From positions 11,332 through 32,056 of the forward strand of contig DLOU01000022.1 of the NCBI GenBank assembly GCA_002477275.1: a DNA stretch of 20,725 bases. The letters are read 5' to 3'. This document shows positions 12,982-18,705 of the stretch, piece after piece; position 1 is the first letter of the stretch, and every line of letters starts with the position of its first letter. The position numbers and the translations under genes were made by a program. The stretch is from Caryophanales bacterium UBA7476 (GTDB taxonomy: Bacteria; Bacillota_I; Bacilli_A; RF39; UBA660). Under the pieces are notes generated by a model that was given only the letters and a program-made list of their open reading frames with translations, did not search any database and was not told the DNA's origin.

Positions 12982-13831
12982 ATGGTATGATAAACCTACT
13001 AAAATTTTATCAATGAGAAAAGATATTGATTATATTATGTGTATTGATGAAAATGGTAGTAGCAGTAATTTAACTTATGTATTAAAACAAATATCAAATG
13101 AAAAAGAATTATCTGAAGATGATAAATACTTTACTATTACAGGTTGTATTTTTACTAGAGAAGAATATATGAATTCTAAAAAGATGATAAAAACACTTAA
13201 AAATAAATATTGGAACAATGGTATATTCTATGATACTAAATCTAAAAGAGATAAAGCGGTATGCTTTCACTCAAGAGACATAAGAAAACATGATAGTTGT
13301 TTTAATGATAATGTTATTAATTATAACGAATTTATGGTTGATTTATCAGATACCATGAAGGACATTAGATGTAAGATTATTTCAATAAGTGTTAATCTTT
13401 ATGAATACTTAAAGAAAGGTTATACTCACAATGTTTACAATGTTGCTTTCGATTTCTTATTAGAAAGATATATTTACGATACTGAAAACAATAAAAAAGG
13501 TATTATAATGCTTGAAGCAAGAGGTAAAGATGAAGATAAAGAATTACTAGAACATATTAGTAAAGTTATTAATCATACTGGAACTAAAAAAATAAGTTCA
13601 AAAGAACTTAAATCAAAAATAAATGGAGTATATTTTAATCCTAAATGGAATGAGGAATATAGTTCTACTTATGTAGGATTAGAAATAACGGATTTATATT
13701 CATATCCAATTCATAAATATATTAAAAGAAATACCAAAGATAAGGCATTTCTAATATTTGAAGATAAAATAGTTGGATATCCTAATTATAAAAATAAGGG
13801 AATAAAAATATTCCCTCCAGACAAAAAATAA
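12974..13831 (+). CDS. DUF3800 family protein (predicted RNase H-like nuclease fold)
   Basis: ATG 12974 has GGAGGTGA 5 bases upstream, within the Pcp-like gene. The 285-residue protein has the DUF3800 hallmarks. The first strand carries IMCIDENGSS (usually DESG), followed by YFTITGCIFT. A conserved helix holds KAVCFHSRDIRKHD. A second acidic strand reads GIIMLEARGKDEDKEL. A C-terminal LEITDLYSYPIHKYI matches the ADLxxYP motif. The acidic residues spread over these motifs fit an RNase H-like active site, which is a prediction for the family. DUF3800 proteins are common in mobile and defence regions. The last codons overlap the 3' end of a convergent small RNA. The conserved Ser of DESG is Asn here. 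Confidence 0.85.
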   Translation: MSKWYDKPTKILSMRKDIDYIMCIDENGSSSNLTYVLKQISNEKELSEDDKYFTITGCIFTREEYMNSKKMIKTLKNKYWNNGIFYDTKSKRDKAVCFHSRDIRKHDSCFNDNVINYNEFMVDLSDTMKDIRCKIISISVNLYEYLKKGYTHNVYNVAFDFLLERYIYDTENNKKGIIMLEARGKDEDKELLEHISKVINHTGTKKISSKELKSKINGVYFNPKWNEEYSSTYVGLEITDLYSYPIHKYIKRNTKDKAFLIFEDKIVGYPNYKNKGIKIFPPDKK

Positions 13832-13898
13832 GAACTGGATAAACCAGTTCTTACCGTCCGCGATACCACGAACCCCAAGCAAATTGATTGCTTTTGAC
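13822..13898 (-). ncRNA. Predicted GC-rich small RNA, about 75 bases
   Basis: A consensus promoter (13905-13933) points left, and a minus-strand terminator ends the unit at about 13822. The RNA between would be about 75 bases with three stems. These are AAGCAA/TTGCTT with a 5-base loop (plus-strand 13877-13893), a GUUCG/CGGAC hairpin in the middle, and the terminator stem AAGAACTGG/CCAGTTCTT (13830-13852). The middle part is strikingly GC-rich for this genome, which suggests a constrained RNA. No known RNA family was recognised. It ends within the last codons of the DUF3800 gene and starts about 135 bases from the divergent HhH-GPD-like gene. A short ORF in this strand (ATG at about 13900) has no ribosome binding site, and its frame runs through the terminator. 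Confidence 0.6.
13823..13852 (-). terminator. Terminator of the small RNA
   Basis: AAGAACTGG and CCAGTTCTT form a perfect 9-pair stem around a 5-base loop. The U run (six) is present only on the minus strand; on the plus strand the stem is followed by ACCGTCCGCG. It therefore ends minus-strand transcription, not the DUF3800 mRNA. Confidence 0.8.
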
Positions 13899-13904
13899 AT
13901 AATT

Positions 13905-13933
13905 AATATAGCAAATAATTTTGTATTTGTCAA
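13905..13933 (-). promoter_or_regulatory. Consensus promoter of the small RNA
   Basis: On the minus strand TTGACA (13928-13933) and TATATT (13905-13910) are exactly 17 bases apart. It is the best -35/-10 pair in the accessory island. The predicted start is near 13898. Confidence 0.75.
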
Positions 13934-14033
13934 TAACTATGTCTTTAATAGTATATATAAATAATTGCTGAAATATGCTAAAAAATATTAAAAATGATAG
14001 ACAAAGTCTGTTGAATTTATAAGGAGTACGATG

Positions 14034-14780
14034 ATGGAAAAAGAAAAAATACTTAATAATGTAGAAAAACTTATGATTATGTACAAAAATGGATTGCTCG
14101 GTGGTGAAGTAATGCCAGAAGATGCCAATCCTGGTTTTGAAAAAGATAGTTTGAATAATTATTTATATTTTACTTTACCAATGGCATTGAATTATCAACG
14201 AAATTCTTATACTTTATGGGAAAGTGCGAATAAAACTTATGAAGATGAAGAAACTAGATTCGTATTTGATCCTAAAATTTGTTTAAATAAGAGTTTTGAA
14301 GAAGTACAATATGCACTTACCAAATATAAAGTTGCTTTGCAAAAACAGAAGCAAACTGAAATATGGTTGCAATTATGCAAAACGTTTGTTGAATTGTATG
14401 ATGGAGATATAAGAAAATTATTTGATGAATTAGATAATGATGTTGATAAAATAAGAAATTTCATTCAAGTAGAAAAAAAGAAAAAGTTTCCATATTTATC
14501 TGGCACTAAAATTTGTAATTATTGGTTATACGTTATTTATCAATATACAAATAGAAAATACAAAAATATTGAGAATTTAACTGTTGCACCCGACACTCAT
14601 GTTGTTAAAGCTACTCATAGATTAGGATTAATAACAGATGATGAATTAGATAGAAGTGATGTTCAATTAATAGTGATTGATAGATGGAATGAATTATTTA
14701 AAGGTACAAAATATAAATCAATTGATATTCATACACCCTTATGGTTATGGAGCAGAAATGGTTTTAGAAATTTAATATAG
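14034..14780 (+). CDS. HhH-GPD-like DNA glycosylase-related protein
   Basis: AAGGAG at 14021-14026 serves ATG 14034 (or 14031). The 248-residue protein is mostly helical. Its C-terminal half reads FPYLSGTKICNYWLYVIYQY and then LTVAPDTHVVKATHRLGLI. This corresponds to the LPGVGxKTA hairpin and the VDTHVxRxxxRLG segment of the endonuclease III/MutY superfamily. The Lys of GTK and the Asp of PDTHV fall where the catalytic Lys and Asp lie. No Fe-S cysteine loop is seen. The N-terminal 120 residues (YLYFTLPMALNYQRNSYTLWESA and on) are not recognised. The protein ends with IHTPLWLWSRNGF. The next gene, 13 bases on, is a UDG-like glycosylase, so the two probably act together on DNA bases. A nucleoside or nucleotide N-glycosidase is an alternative. 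Confidence 0.6.
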   Translation: MEKEKILNNVEKLMIMYKNGLLGGEVMPEDANPGFEKDSLNNYLYFTLPMALNYQRNSYTLWESANKTYEDEETRFVFDPKICLNKSFEEVQYALTKYKVALQKQKQTEIWLQLCKTFVELYDGDIRKLFDELDNDVDKIRNFIQVEKKKKFPYLSGTKICNYWLYVIYQYTNRKYKNIENLTVAPDTHVVKATHRLGLITDDELDRSDVQLIVIDRWNELFKGTKYKSIDIHTPLWLWSRNGFRNLI

Positions 14781-14793
14781 TGTGGTAAAAACA

Positions 14794-15495
14794 ATGAAAA
14801 ATGAAAAATTTAATGAGTTATTATCTACTATGGGAAAGTGTACGAGATGTTTAAATATTAAAAGCAGTAATGAAAAAGATTGTTCATTAATTAATATTTA
14901 TAAAGATCAAGATTTTTGCAGAAATATTCCATCAATCTGGACAGATTGGTTTAATAGACTAGATTCAAAAATTATGGTGATAGGTCAAGATTGGGGACCT
15001 TACAATGATATGAAAAGATTATATGAATTATATAGTGAAGATTCAAATGGTAATAATTGGAAATGCTTAATTGAACAAGAAAAAAGTAATACTAAGAAGT
15101 TATTAGATTACTATATAAAAGAATCATCAAATAACAATTATAGTCTAGATGACCTATTTATTACAAATGCTATTATGTGTGCTAGAAAAGGTAATAACTA
15201 TAGAGGAGATAATATTAATTTAAAGAAATCAACTAATAATTGTAGTGAATATTTAATGAATCAAATTGATATTGTACATCCAGATGTTATTTTGACATTA
15301 GGATATTATCCATTGTTATCTTTATCTCAAATATATAATTTTAAAATTGAAAAGAATTTAAAAGATACAATTAGTATTTATCCAGAAATTTCTATTAAAA
15401 ATTTCGTTATAATCCCTTTATATCATCCGGTAGCACAAATAAAGAAAAGCGAACAATTGGAACAATATAAAAGGATTTGGAAATATATAGATTAA
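14794..15495 (+). CDS. Uracil-DNA glycosylase superfamily protein with a probable Fe-S cluster
   Basis: I prefer ATG 14794; a GTG at 14782 is in frame, but neither start has a strong ribosome binding site, so coupling to the gene before is likely. The 233-residue protein shows the family order. KIMVIGQDWGPYND is the water-activating motif, seen as GQDPYH in family 1 and GEAPG in family 4. LFITNAIMCARKGN matches the TNxxKCRPP strand, and HPDVILTLGYYPLLSL follows. PLYHPVAQ is the HPS loop. Four Cys are placed as in family 4/5 enzymes: C-x2-C near residues 16-19, then Cys in IMC and another 21 residues later. This suggests a [4Fe-4S] cluster. Family members excise uracil or other damaged bases. 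The long insert between residues 70 and 115 is unusual. Confidence 0.85.
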   Translation: MKNEKFNELLSTMGKCTRCLNIKSSNEKDCSLINIYKDQDFCRNIPSIWTDWFNRLDSKIMVIGQDWGPYNDMKRLYELYSEDSNGNNWKCLIEQEKSNTKKLLDYYIKESSNNNYSLDDLFITNAIMCARKGNNYRGDNINLKKSTNNCSEYLMNQIDIVHPDVILTLGYYPLLSLSQIYNFKIEKNLKDTISIYPEISIKNFVIIPLYHPVAQIKKSEQLEQYKRIWKYID

Positions 15496-15499
15496 TATG

Positions 15500-15530
15500 T
15501 GATAAAAGATAATACTAGGACTTTTTATCA
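15500..15530 (+). terminator. Probable terminator after the glycosylase pair
   Basis: TGATAAAAG (15500-15508) pairs with CTTTTTATCA (15521-15530) with one bulged T, followed by a pyrimidine-rich stretch and CTTTTT. Confidence 0.45.
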
Positions 15531-15550
15531 TCACTTCTATCTTTTTAGGG

Positions 15551-15622
15551 TATGGGATTCCCCATAATAGAATTTGGTGGGAGTACAAATTCAGTGCTTG
15601 CTAGACAAAAGTATTACTCCCA
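15551..15622. other. oriT-like cluster of inverted repeats
   Basis: Three perfect inverted repeats are nested here. TATGGG/CCCATA is at 15551-15566 and GAATTTG/CAAATTC at 15570-15592. TGGGAGTA/TACTCCCA spans 15578-15622. The second is followed immediately by AGTGCTTGCT. An inverted repeat followed by an AGTGC-containing nick region is the layout of MOBQ-type transfer origins (for example TAAGTGCGCCCT of RSF1010). The TnpV gene nearby fits a mobilizable element. No relaxase gene is present, so this may be a remnant or be used in trans. Confidence 0.4.
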
Positions 15623-15633
15623 AATATAAATTT

Positions 15634-15670
15634 AAAGCACTATCTAGATTAGTAGGCAGTGCTTTCTTTT
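15634..15670. terminator. Hairpin AAAGCACT/AGTGCTTT between convergent units
   Basis: AAAGCACT (15634-15641) and AGTGCTTT (15658-15665) form an 8-pair stem over a 16-base loop, followed by CTTTT on the plus strand. It lies at the meeting point of the plus-strand glycosylase operon and the minus-strand TnpV operon. CAGTGCTT also occurs at 15592-15599 as a direct repeat. Confidence 0.5.
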
Positions 15671-15980
15671 ACATAAAAATTGTTAATTCTAATGGATTAA
15701 TATTTGCTATTTTTAGATTATATTTAATCTTTAAAATTTTCTCAATTATAGGTATTAATATATCAATATCACATCTTACATTAAAAACATCTATTGCTGA
15801 GTTGATATGATTAACAAGTGGGCAGTTTGATAAACAATTTCTACTATGACCATTTGCTAGATAAAATGCTATTGCATCAGGTATAACAAAGTTAATTAAA
15901 TATTCTGAATAATTATCATAAAAGGGTAGTAATATTTCTTCAAATTCTTTGTCAGTTATATCTTCTTTACCTTTAATCAT
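15669..15980 (-). CDS. Hypothetical protein downstream of TnpV
   Basis: This 103-residue protein starts at ATG 15980 with GAGGA upstream, overlapping the TnpV stop as ATGA. It is acidic and mostly helical at the start (EEILLPFYDNYSEYLINFVIPDAIAFYL). Next comes NGHSRNCLSNCPLVNH, whose two Cys and two His could bind a metal, then IDVFNVRCDIDILIPIIEKILKI. I do not recognise the family. Coupling to TnpV suggests it belongs to the same mobile-element module. Confidence 0.65.
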   Translation of the reverse strand: MIKGKEDITDKEFEEILLPFYDNYSEYLINFVIPDAIAFYLANGHSRNCLSNCPLVNHINSAIDVFNVRCDIDILIPIIEKILKIKYNLKIANINPLELTIFM

Positions 15981-16339
15981 ATCTTATCCTCGTAAATGTT
16001 TTCTTTTATAACAATTTCTTCAGCAATACTTTTACACTTATTCATTTTTTGCACCCATAACATCTCATTTTCAGCTTTTAATTTTTCATCAATAGTGCCA
16101 TCTAATTCTATTAACTTATTAATTAGTAAATTAACTTTATCTTCACTTTCTTTACTGACTGAAAGAAGATGGTCATATAACTTATCTTGCATTAACAGAC
16201 TTTGATATAATCCTTTCTTATTCTTTTTCAGATAGTTTAATCTCATTAATCCATATTTGTTTAAATTTTCATATTTTCTATCATCAAGAGATAGATTTGG
16301 TAATGAATAATCACCACATTTTTTATAACTTATTTCCAT
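15977..16339 (-). CDS. tnpV: TnpV-type transposon-encoded protein
   Basis: ATG 16339 follows AAAGGAAAG on this strand. The 120-residue product matches the TnpV family of Bacillota mobilizable transposons over its whole length. It starts MEISYKKCGDYSLPNLSL, continues NKYGLMRLNYLKKNKKGLYQSLLMQDKLYDHL, then a helical LINKLIEL stretch, and ends with ENEMLWVQKMNKCKSIAEEI. The role of TnpV is not established; it rides with Tn4451-like and related elements. It marks this end of the island as mobile-element DNA. Its TGA stop overlaps the next ATG, and its Trp is TGG, which supports the standard genetic code. Confidence 0.85.
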   Translation of the reverse strand: MEISYKKCGDYSLPNLSLDDRKYENLNKYGLMRLNYLKKNKKGLYQSLLMQDKLYDHLLSVSKESEDKVNLLINKLIELDGTIDEKLKAENEMLWVQKMNKCKSIAEEIVIKENIYEDKI

Positions 16340-16392
16340 ATAATTTCTTTCCTTTCTTTTAAGGAAGAATTAATAGTAGTATTATCATTTTT

Positions 16393-16411
16393 AGGTACCC
16401 ATTTAGGTACT
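16393..16411 (+). repeat. Tandem AGGTACC-N5-AGGTACT repeat (right copy)
   Basis: The layout is the same as at 8622-8640, with G for A at the third position of both boxes. AGGTACC occurs again in the stem of the hairpin at 16537-16556. Confidence 0.5.
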
Positions 16412-16527
16412 CAAACCGTAAAATTGATTAATTAATTTTAATAGTTATTAATTAAATATGATTTATAATTGCTTAAAATATAAGGAATTAACTCTTAATA
16501 ATTAAATTTATGTGCAATAGATTGTGG

Positions 16528-16565
16528 CCCCCTGAAGAGGTACCAAAAGGTACCTCACTTTTTTT
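16528..16565 (+). terminator. CCCCCTGAAGA-type hairpin, copy 2 (right end of island)
   Basis: CCCCCTGAAGA, then the stem GAGGTACC (16537-16544), loop AAAA, GGTACCTC (16549-16556), then TCACTTTTTTT. Flanks, stem length and loop length are identical to copy 1, with four stem pairs changed in a complementary way. Confidence 0.75.
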
Positions 16566-16571
16566 GTTTTA

Positions 16572-16580
16572 TGATATAAT
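16572..16580 (+). promoter_or_regulatory. Extended -10 promoter of the NUDIX gene
   Basis: TGATATAAT, directly after the hairpin of copy 2. Transcription would start close to the GGTGA ribosome binding site at 16587-16591, leaving almost no leader. Confidence 0.55.
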
Positions 16581-16596
16581 TGTTTTGGTGAATTAT

Positions 16597-17220
16597 ATGG
16601 AATATTTAGATATATATGATGAGAATGGTAATTATTTAGGAAAAGAAGATAGAAATATAGTACATCGCGATGCTTTATGGCATAATACTGTGCATTGTTG
16701 GCTTTATGATAAAAATGGAAATATATATTTTCAAATTAGAAAAGATGAAAATAAACTTTATACAACTGCTTCTGGTCATGTTAAAGCTGGAGAAACAATT
16801 AAAGAAGGTTTTGGAAGAGAAGTTAAAGAAGAAATTGGTATTGATGTAAATTATAATGAAGCAGTACTCGTAAATGTTATAAAGTTCATTTTGGATAAAC
16901 TAAAGAAAGATGGTACAGTTTTTAGAGATAGAGCTTTTTCTAATGTATATGTTTGTGAATTTAATGGTAAAAACTCTGATTTTGATTTTGATGATGAAGA
17001 ATTGAATGGATTAGTTAAAGTTAATGCAAAAGATGCTTTAAAACTTTTAAATAAAAAAGTAGAAAAAGTTAATTGTAAAAAAATAGTTAGAGTAGGTAGT
17101 AAAAATAAATCTAATAAAGAAACACTTATTTTTGATGATTTCTTAGTTAATGAAGGTGAAACAACTATAGGAAAATATGGAGAAATATTAGAAAGAGTGA
17201 TTGAGTTAACTTCAAAATAG
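16597..17220 (+). CDS. NUDIX hydrolase (IPP-isomerase-like subgroup)
   Basis: ATG 16597 with GGTGA upstream gives 207 residues; upstream in-frame starts would lie inside the hairpin. The N-terminus MEYLDIYDENGNYLG and WHNTVHCWLYDKNGNIYFQIR resemble the YfcD/isopentenyl-diphosphate-isomerase-like NUDIX group. The NUDIX box GHVKAGETIKEGFGREVKEEIGI (GX5EX7REUXEEXGU) is perfect, so metal-dependent pyrophosphate hydrolysis is expected. The C-terminal 80 residues are Lys/Asp-rich and less typical. The substrate is not predictable. It appears to be a stand-alone housekeeping gene and the first host-like gene after the island. Confidence 0.9.
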   Translation: MEYLDIYDENGNYLGKEDRNIVHRDALWHNTVHCWLYDKNGNIYFQIRKDENKLYTTASGHVKAGETIKEGFGREVKEEIGIDVNYNEAVLVNVIKFILDKLKKDGTVFRDRAFSNVYVCEFNGKNSDFDFDDEELNGLVKVNAKDALKLLNKKVEKVNCKKIVRVGSKNKSNKETLIFDDFLVNEGETTIGKYGEILERVIELTSK

Positions 17221-17341
17221 TTTGTCTGATATTTATATAGATACATAAATTCTAACCACTGGTTGGATAATAAAGTTGAAGTCATTATTTTTATTTATTT
17301 TATAGTTAAAAGAATAGTATTTAGATAAATGTTAAATTTTT

Positions 17342-17372
17342 TTGACAAATTTCCAAAGTACTTTGGTAGACT
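17342..17372 (+). promoter_or_regulatory. Promoter with palindromic operator of the XRE regulator
   Basis: TTGACA at 17342-17347 and a weak extended -10 (TGG-TAGACT, to 17372) enclose a perfect 14-base palindrome CCAAAGTACTTTGG (17353-17366). The 19-base spacer is longer than ideal. A palindrome in the spacer fits repression by the regulator downstream. Confidence 0.55.
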
Positions 17373-17419
17373 TGTTAAGTATTAATTATGTATTATTGTA
17401 AGTGAAAGAAGGGATGATT

Positions 17420-17824
17420 ATGGCTTTAGGTCAAAATATTTTAAATTTAAGAAAGAAGAATGGACTTTCACAAGAGAGTTTAGGAGAAAAAGTAGATGTT
17501 ACAAGACAAACAATATCTAATTGGGAGTTGGAAGAAACTACTCCTAATCCAGAACAGTTAAAACTTTTATCAAAGGCTTTAAATGTTAGTGTTGATGATT
17601 TGATTGATAATGATTTGCAAAATGTTGTTTTGTCAAAAGTTAAAATTACTGAAAAACAAACTAGAACTATTAAAAAAATACTTAAAGGATTATTAATTGG
17701 TTTTATAACACTATTTATTATTGATGTTATTGTTTTTATAATATGTTTTACTCAAAAGATTGGTCCATTTAAAGAAAATAAATCTGAGAGCAGTACTTCA
17801 TATGTTATTCAAGAAGAAGTTTAA
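17420..17824 (+). CDS. XRE-family transcriptional regulator with a C-terminal membrane segment
   Basis: ATG 17420 has GAAGGGA 8 bases upstream. The 134-residue protein begins with a complete Cro/CI helix-turn-helix (residues 4-58): IGxxLRxLRKxxGLSQExL is seen as NILNLRKKNGLSQESLGEKV, followed by VTRQTISNWELEETTPNPEQLKLLSKALNVSVDDLI. After a Lys-rich linker comes one membrane segment at about residues 90-115 (ILKGLLIGFITLFIIDVIVFIICF), then a short tail. Membrane-tethered regulators of this layout are common in Bacillota. It probably represses itself through the palindrome upstream. No ligand domain is seen. Confidence 0.9.
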   Translation: MALGQNILNLRKKNGLSQESLGEKVDVTRQTISNWELEETTPNPEQLKLLSKALNVSVDDLIDNDLQNVVLSKVKITEKQTRTIKKILKGLLIGFITLFIIDVIVFIICFTQKIGPFKENKSESSTSYVIQEEV

Positions 17825-17920
17825 TTCTTTTGATTATTAATTATCTTTTTTTATATTCCTTTATTATAACCTATAGTTATTATTCTGATAATATATTTAT
17901 ATTTTGACTATTTAGTATTT

Positions 17921-17929
17921 TGTTATAAA
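17921..17929 (+). promoter_or_regulatory. Extended -10 promoter of the HD-domain gene
   Basis: TGTTATAAA, with TTGACT 14 bases upstream of the hexamer, which is too close for a classic -35. Confidence 0.45.
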
Positions 17930-17951
17930 ATAGTACTTGAGAGGTGGTTCT

Positions 17952-18611
17952 ATGGGTAATAATAAGTCTTTTGAAGAAACTTTAGATGAAGCTATTTTGT
18001 TTGCTACTATAAAACATAAAGGACAAACTAGAAAAGATAATACTCCTTATATAAAACATCCTTTAAGTGTTAGTTTAAATGTATTAAAATATTATGATGG
18101 TGATGATTTAGAAACAGTTTTAATTAGTTCTTTACTTCATGATACTTTGGAAGATACTAATGCTACTAAAGATGAAATTGTAACAAAATTTGGGGATAAA
18201 GTTTATAGAATGGTTAAAGAACTTACAAGTGATAAAATTGTTCAAAAAACTCTTGGTAAAGAAAAATATCTTTCTTTAAAAATGAAGAATATGAGTGAAG
18301 ATGCTTTAACTGTTAAATTATGTGATAGACTTGATAATGTTTGTGATTTAGTTAATACAGATAATGTAAATTTTAGAAAAAAATATATAAATGAAACATA
18401 TGGAATTATAGATTTTCTTCTTGATAATAGAGAACTATCTTCTGTTCAGTTAATTCTTATAAAAGAAATACTTACTAATTTAAAAGTATTATCTAATGAT
18501 AATAAAATATCTAATCTTTATAAAGTTTTTTCTTGTTTAGATTATGAACCATCTAATATGAATAAATCTTATTATAATAAGATACTTGAAAAGAAAAATA
18601 ATTATCAATAA
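17952..18611 (+). CDS. HD-domain protein, small alarmone hydrolase-like (RelA/SpoT hydrolase domain only)
   Basis: ATG 17952 follows GAGAGGTGG. The 219-residue product matches the hydrolase half of Rel/SpoT and MESH1-type proteins. FATIKHKGQTRKDNTPYIKHPLSV carries His22 and the RKxxxPYxxHP stretch. LISSLLHDTLEDTNAT holds the HD pair and the following ED. LTVKLCDRLDNVCDL supplies the late Asp. No synthetase or TGS/ACT domain follows; the C-terminal 60 residues are helical. Such proteins remove the 3' pyrophosphate from (p)ppGpp or act on other nucleotides. It is the only gene between two promoters, so it is probably monocistronic. Confidence 0.85.
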   Translation: MGNNKSFEETLDEAILFATIKHKGQTRKDNTPYIKHPLSVSLNVLKYYDGDDLETVLISSLLHDTLEDTNATKDEIVTKFGDKVYRMVKELTSDKIVQKTLGKEKYLSLKMKNMSEDALTVKLCDRLDNVCDLVNTDNVNFRKKYINETYGIIDFLLDNRELSSVQLILIKEILTNLKVLSNDNKISNLYKVFSCLDYEPSNMNKSYYNKILEKKNNYQ

Positions 18612-18647
18612 TTGTATGGATTATATCTATACTTTTTTTTAATTTTG

Positions 18648-18656
18648 TGGTATAAT
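18648..18656 (+). promoter_or_regulatory. Extended -10 promoter of the SPFH gene
   Basis: TGGTATAAT, 50 bases before the start codon. The 5' leader includes TTTAAAGGGAGTAAACTTTAAA, a short imperfect palindrome at about 18668-18689. Confidence 0.55.
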
Positions 18657-18705
18657 TACATCAATTATTTAAAGGGAGTAAACTTTAAATAATAGGAGAG
18701 GAAAA

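Larger units (their letters stand above)
8553..16565. mobile_element. Putative accessory island between recG and a NUDIX gene
   Basis: The stretch contains toxin-like, nuclease-like and DNA-glycosylase-like genes, gene remnants, an oriT-like hairpin cluster and TnpV. It is bounded by the two CCCCCTGAAGA hairpins, with a similar tandem repeat just inside each (8622-8640 and 16393-16411). To my eye the island genes use fewer CTT, ACT and GCT codons than recG or the genes after 16597, but I did not count. No integrase lies inside, so it may be a remnant or be moved in trans. The exact ends are inference. Confidence 0.45.

Noticed and set aside
13853..13885. Minus-strand GTGGTATCGCGG resembling the T-box antiterminator core
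   Set aside because: There is no specifier-loop leader in front and no aminoacyl or amino acid gene behind. The unit ends at a terminator inside another gene.
13751..13933. A 60-codon minus-strand ORF with a LLGVRGIADGKNW stretch, ATG at about 13900
   Set aside because: Its internal ATG coincides with the predicted RNA start, no ribosome binding site is present, and the frame runs through a strong terminator and into the antisense of DUF3800. A small RNA explains the region better.
14237..14464. 75-codon minus-strand ORF
   Set aside because: Antisense shadow of the HhH-GPD-like gene.
15574..15810. 78-codon plus-strand ORF
   Set aside because: It runs through the hairpin cluster and antisense to the gene downstream of TnpV, with no ribosome binding site.
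15996..16205. 69-codon plus-strand ORF
   Set aside because: Antisense shadow of tnpV.
16851..17285. 144-codon minus-strand ORF
   Set aside because: Ser/Phe/Leu-rich antisense shadow of the NUDIX gene.
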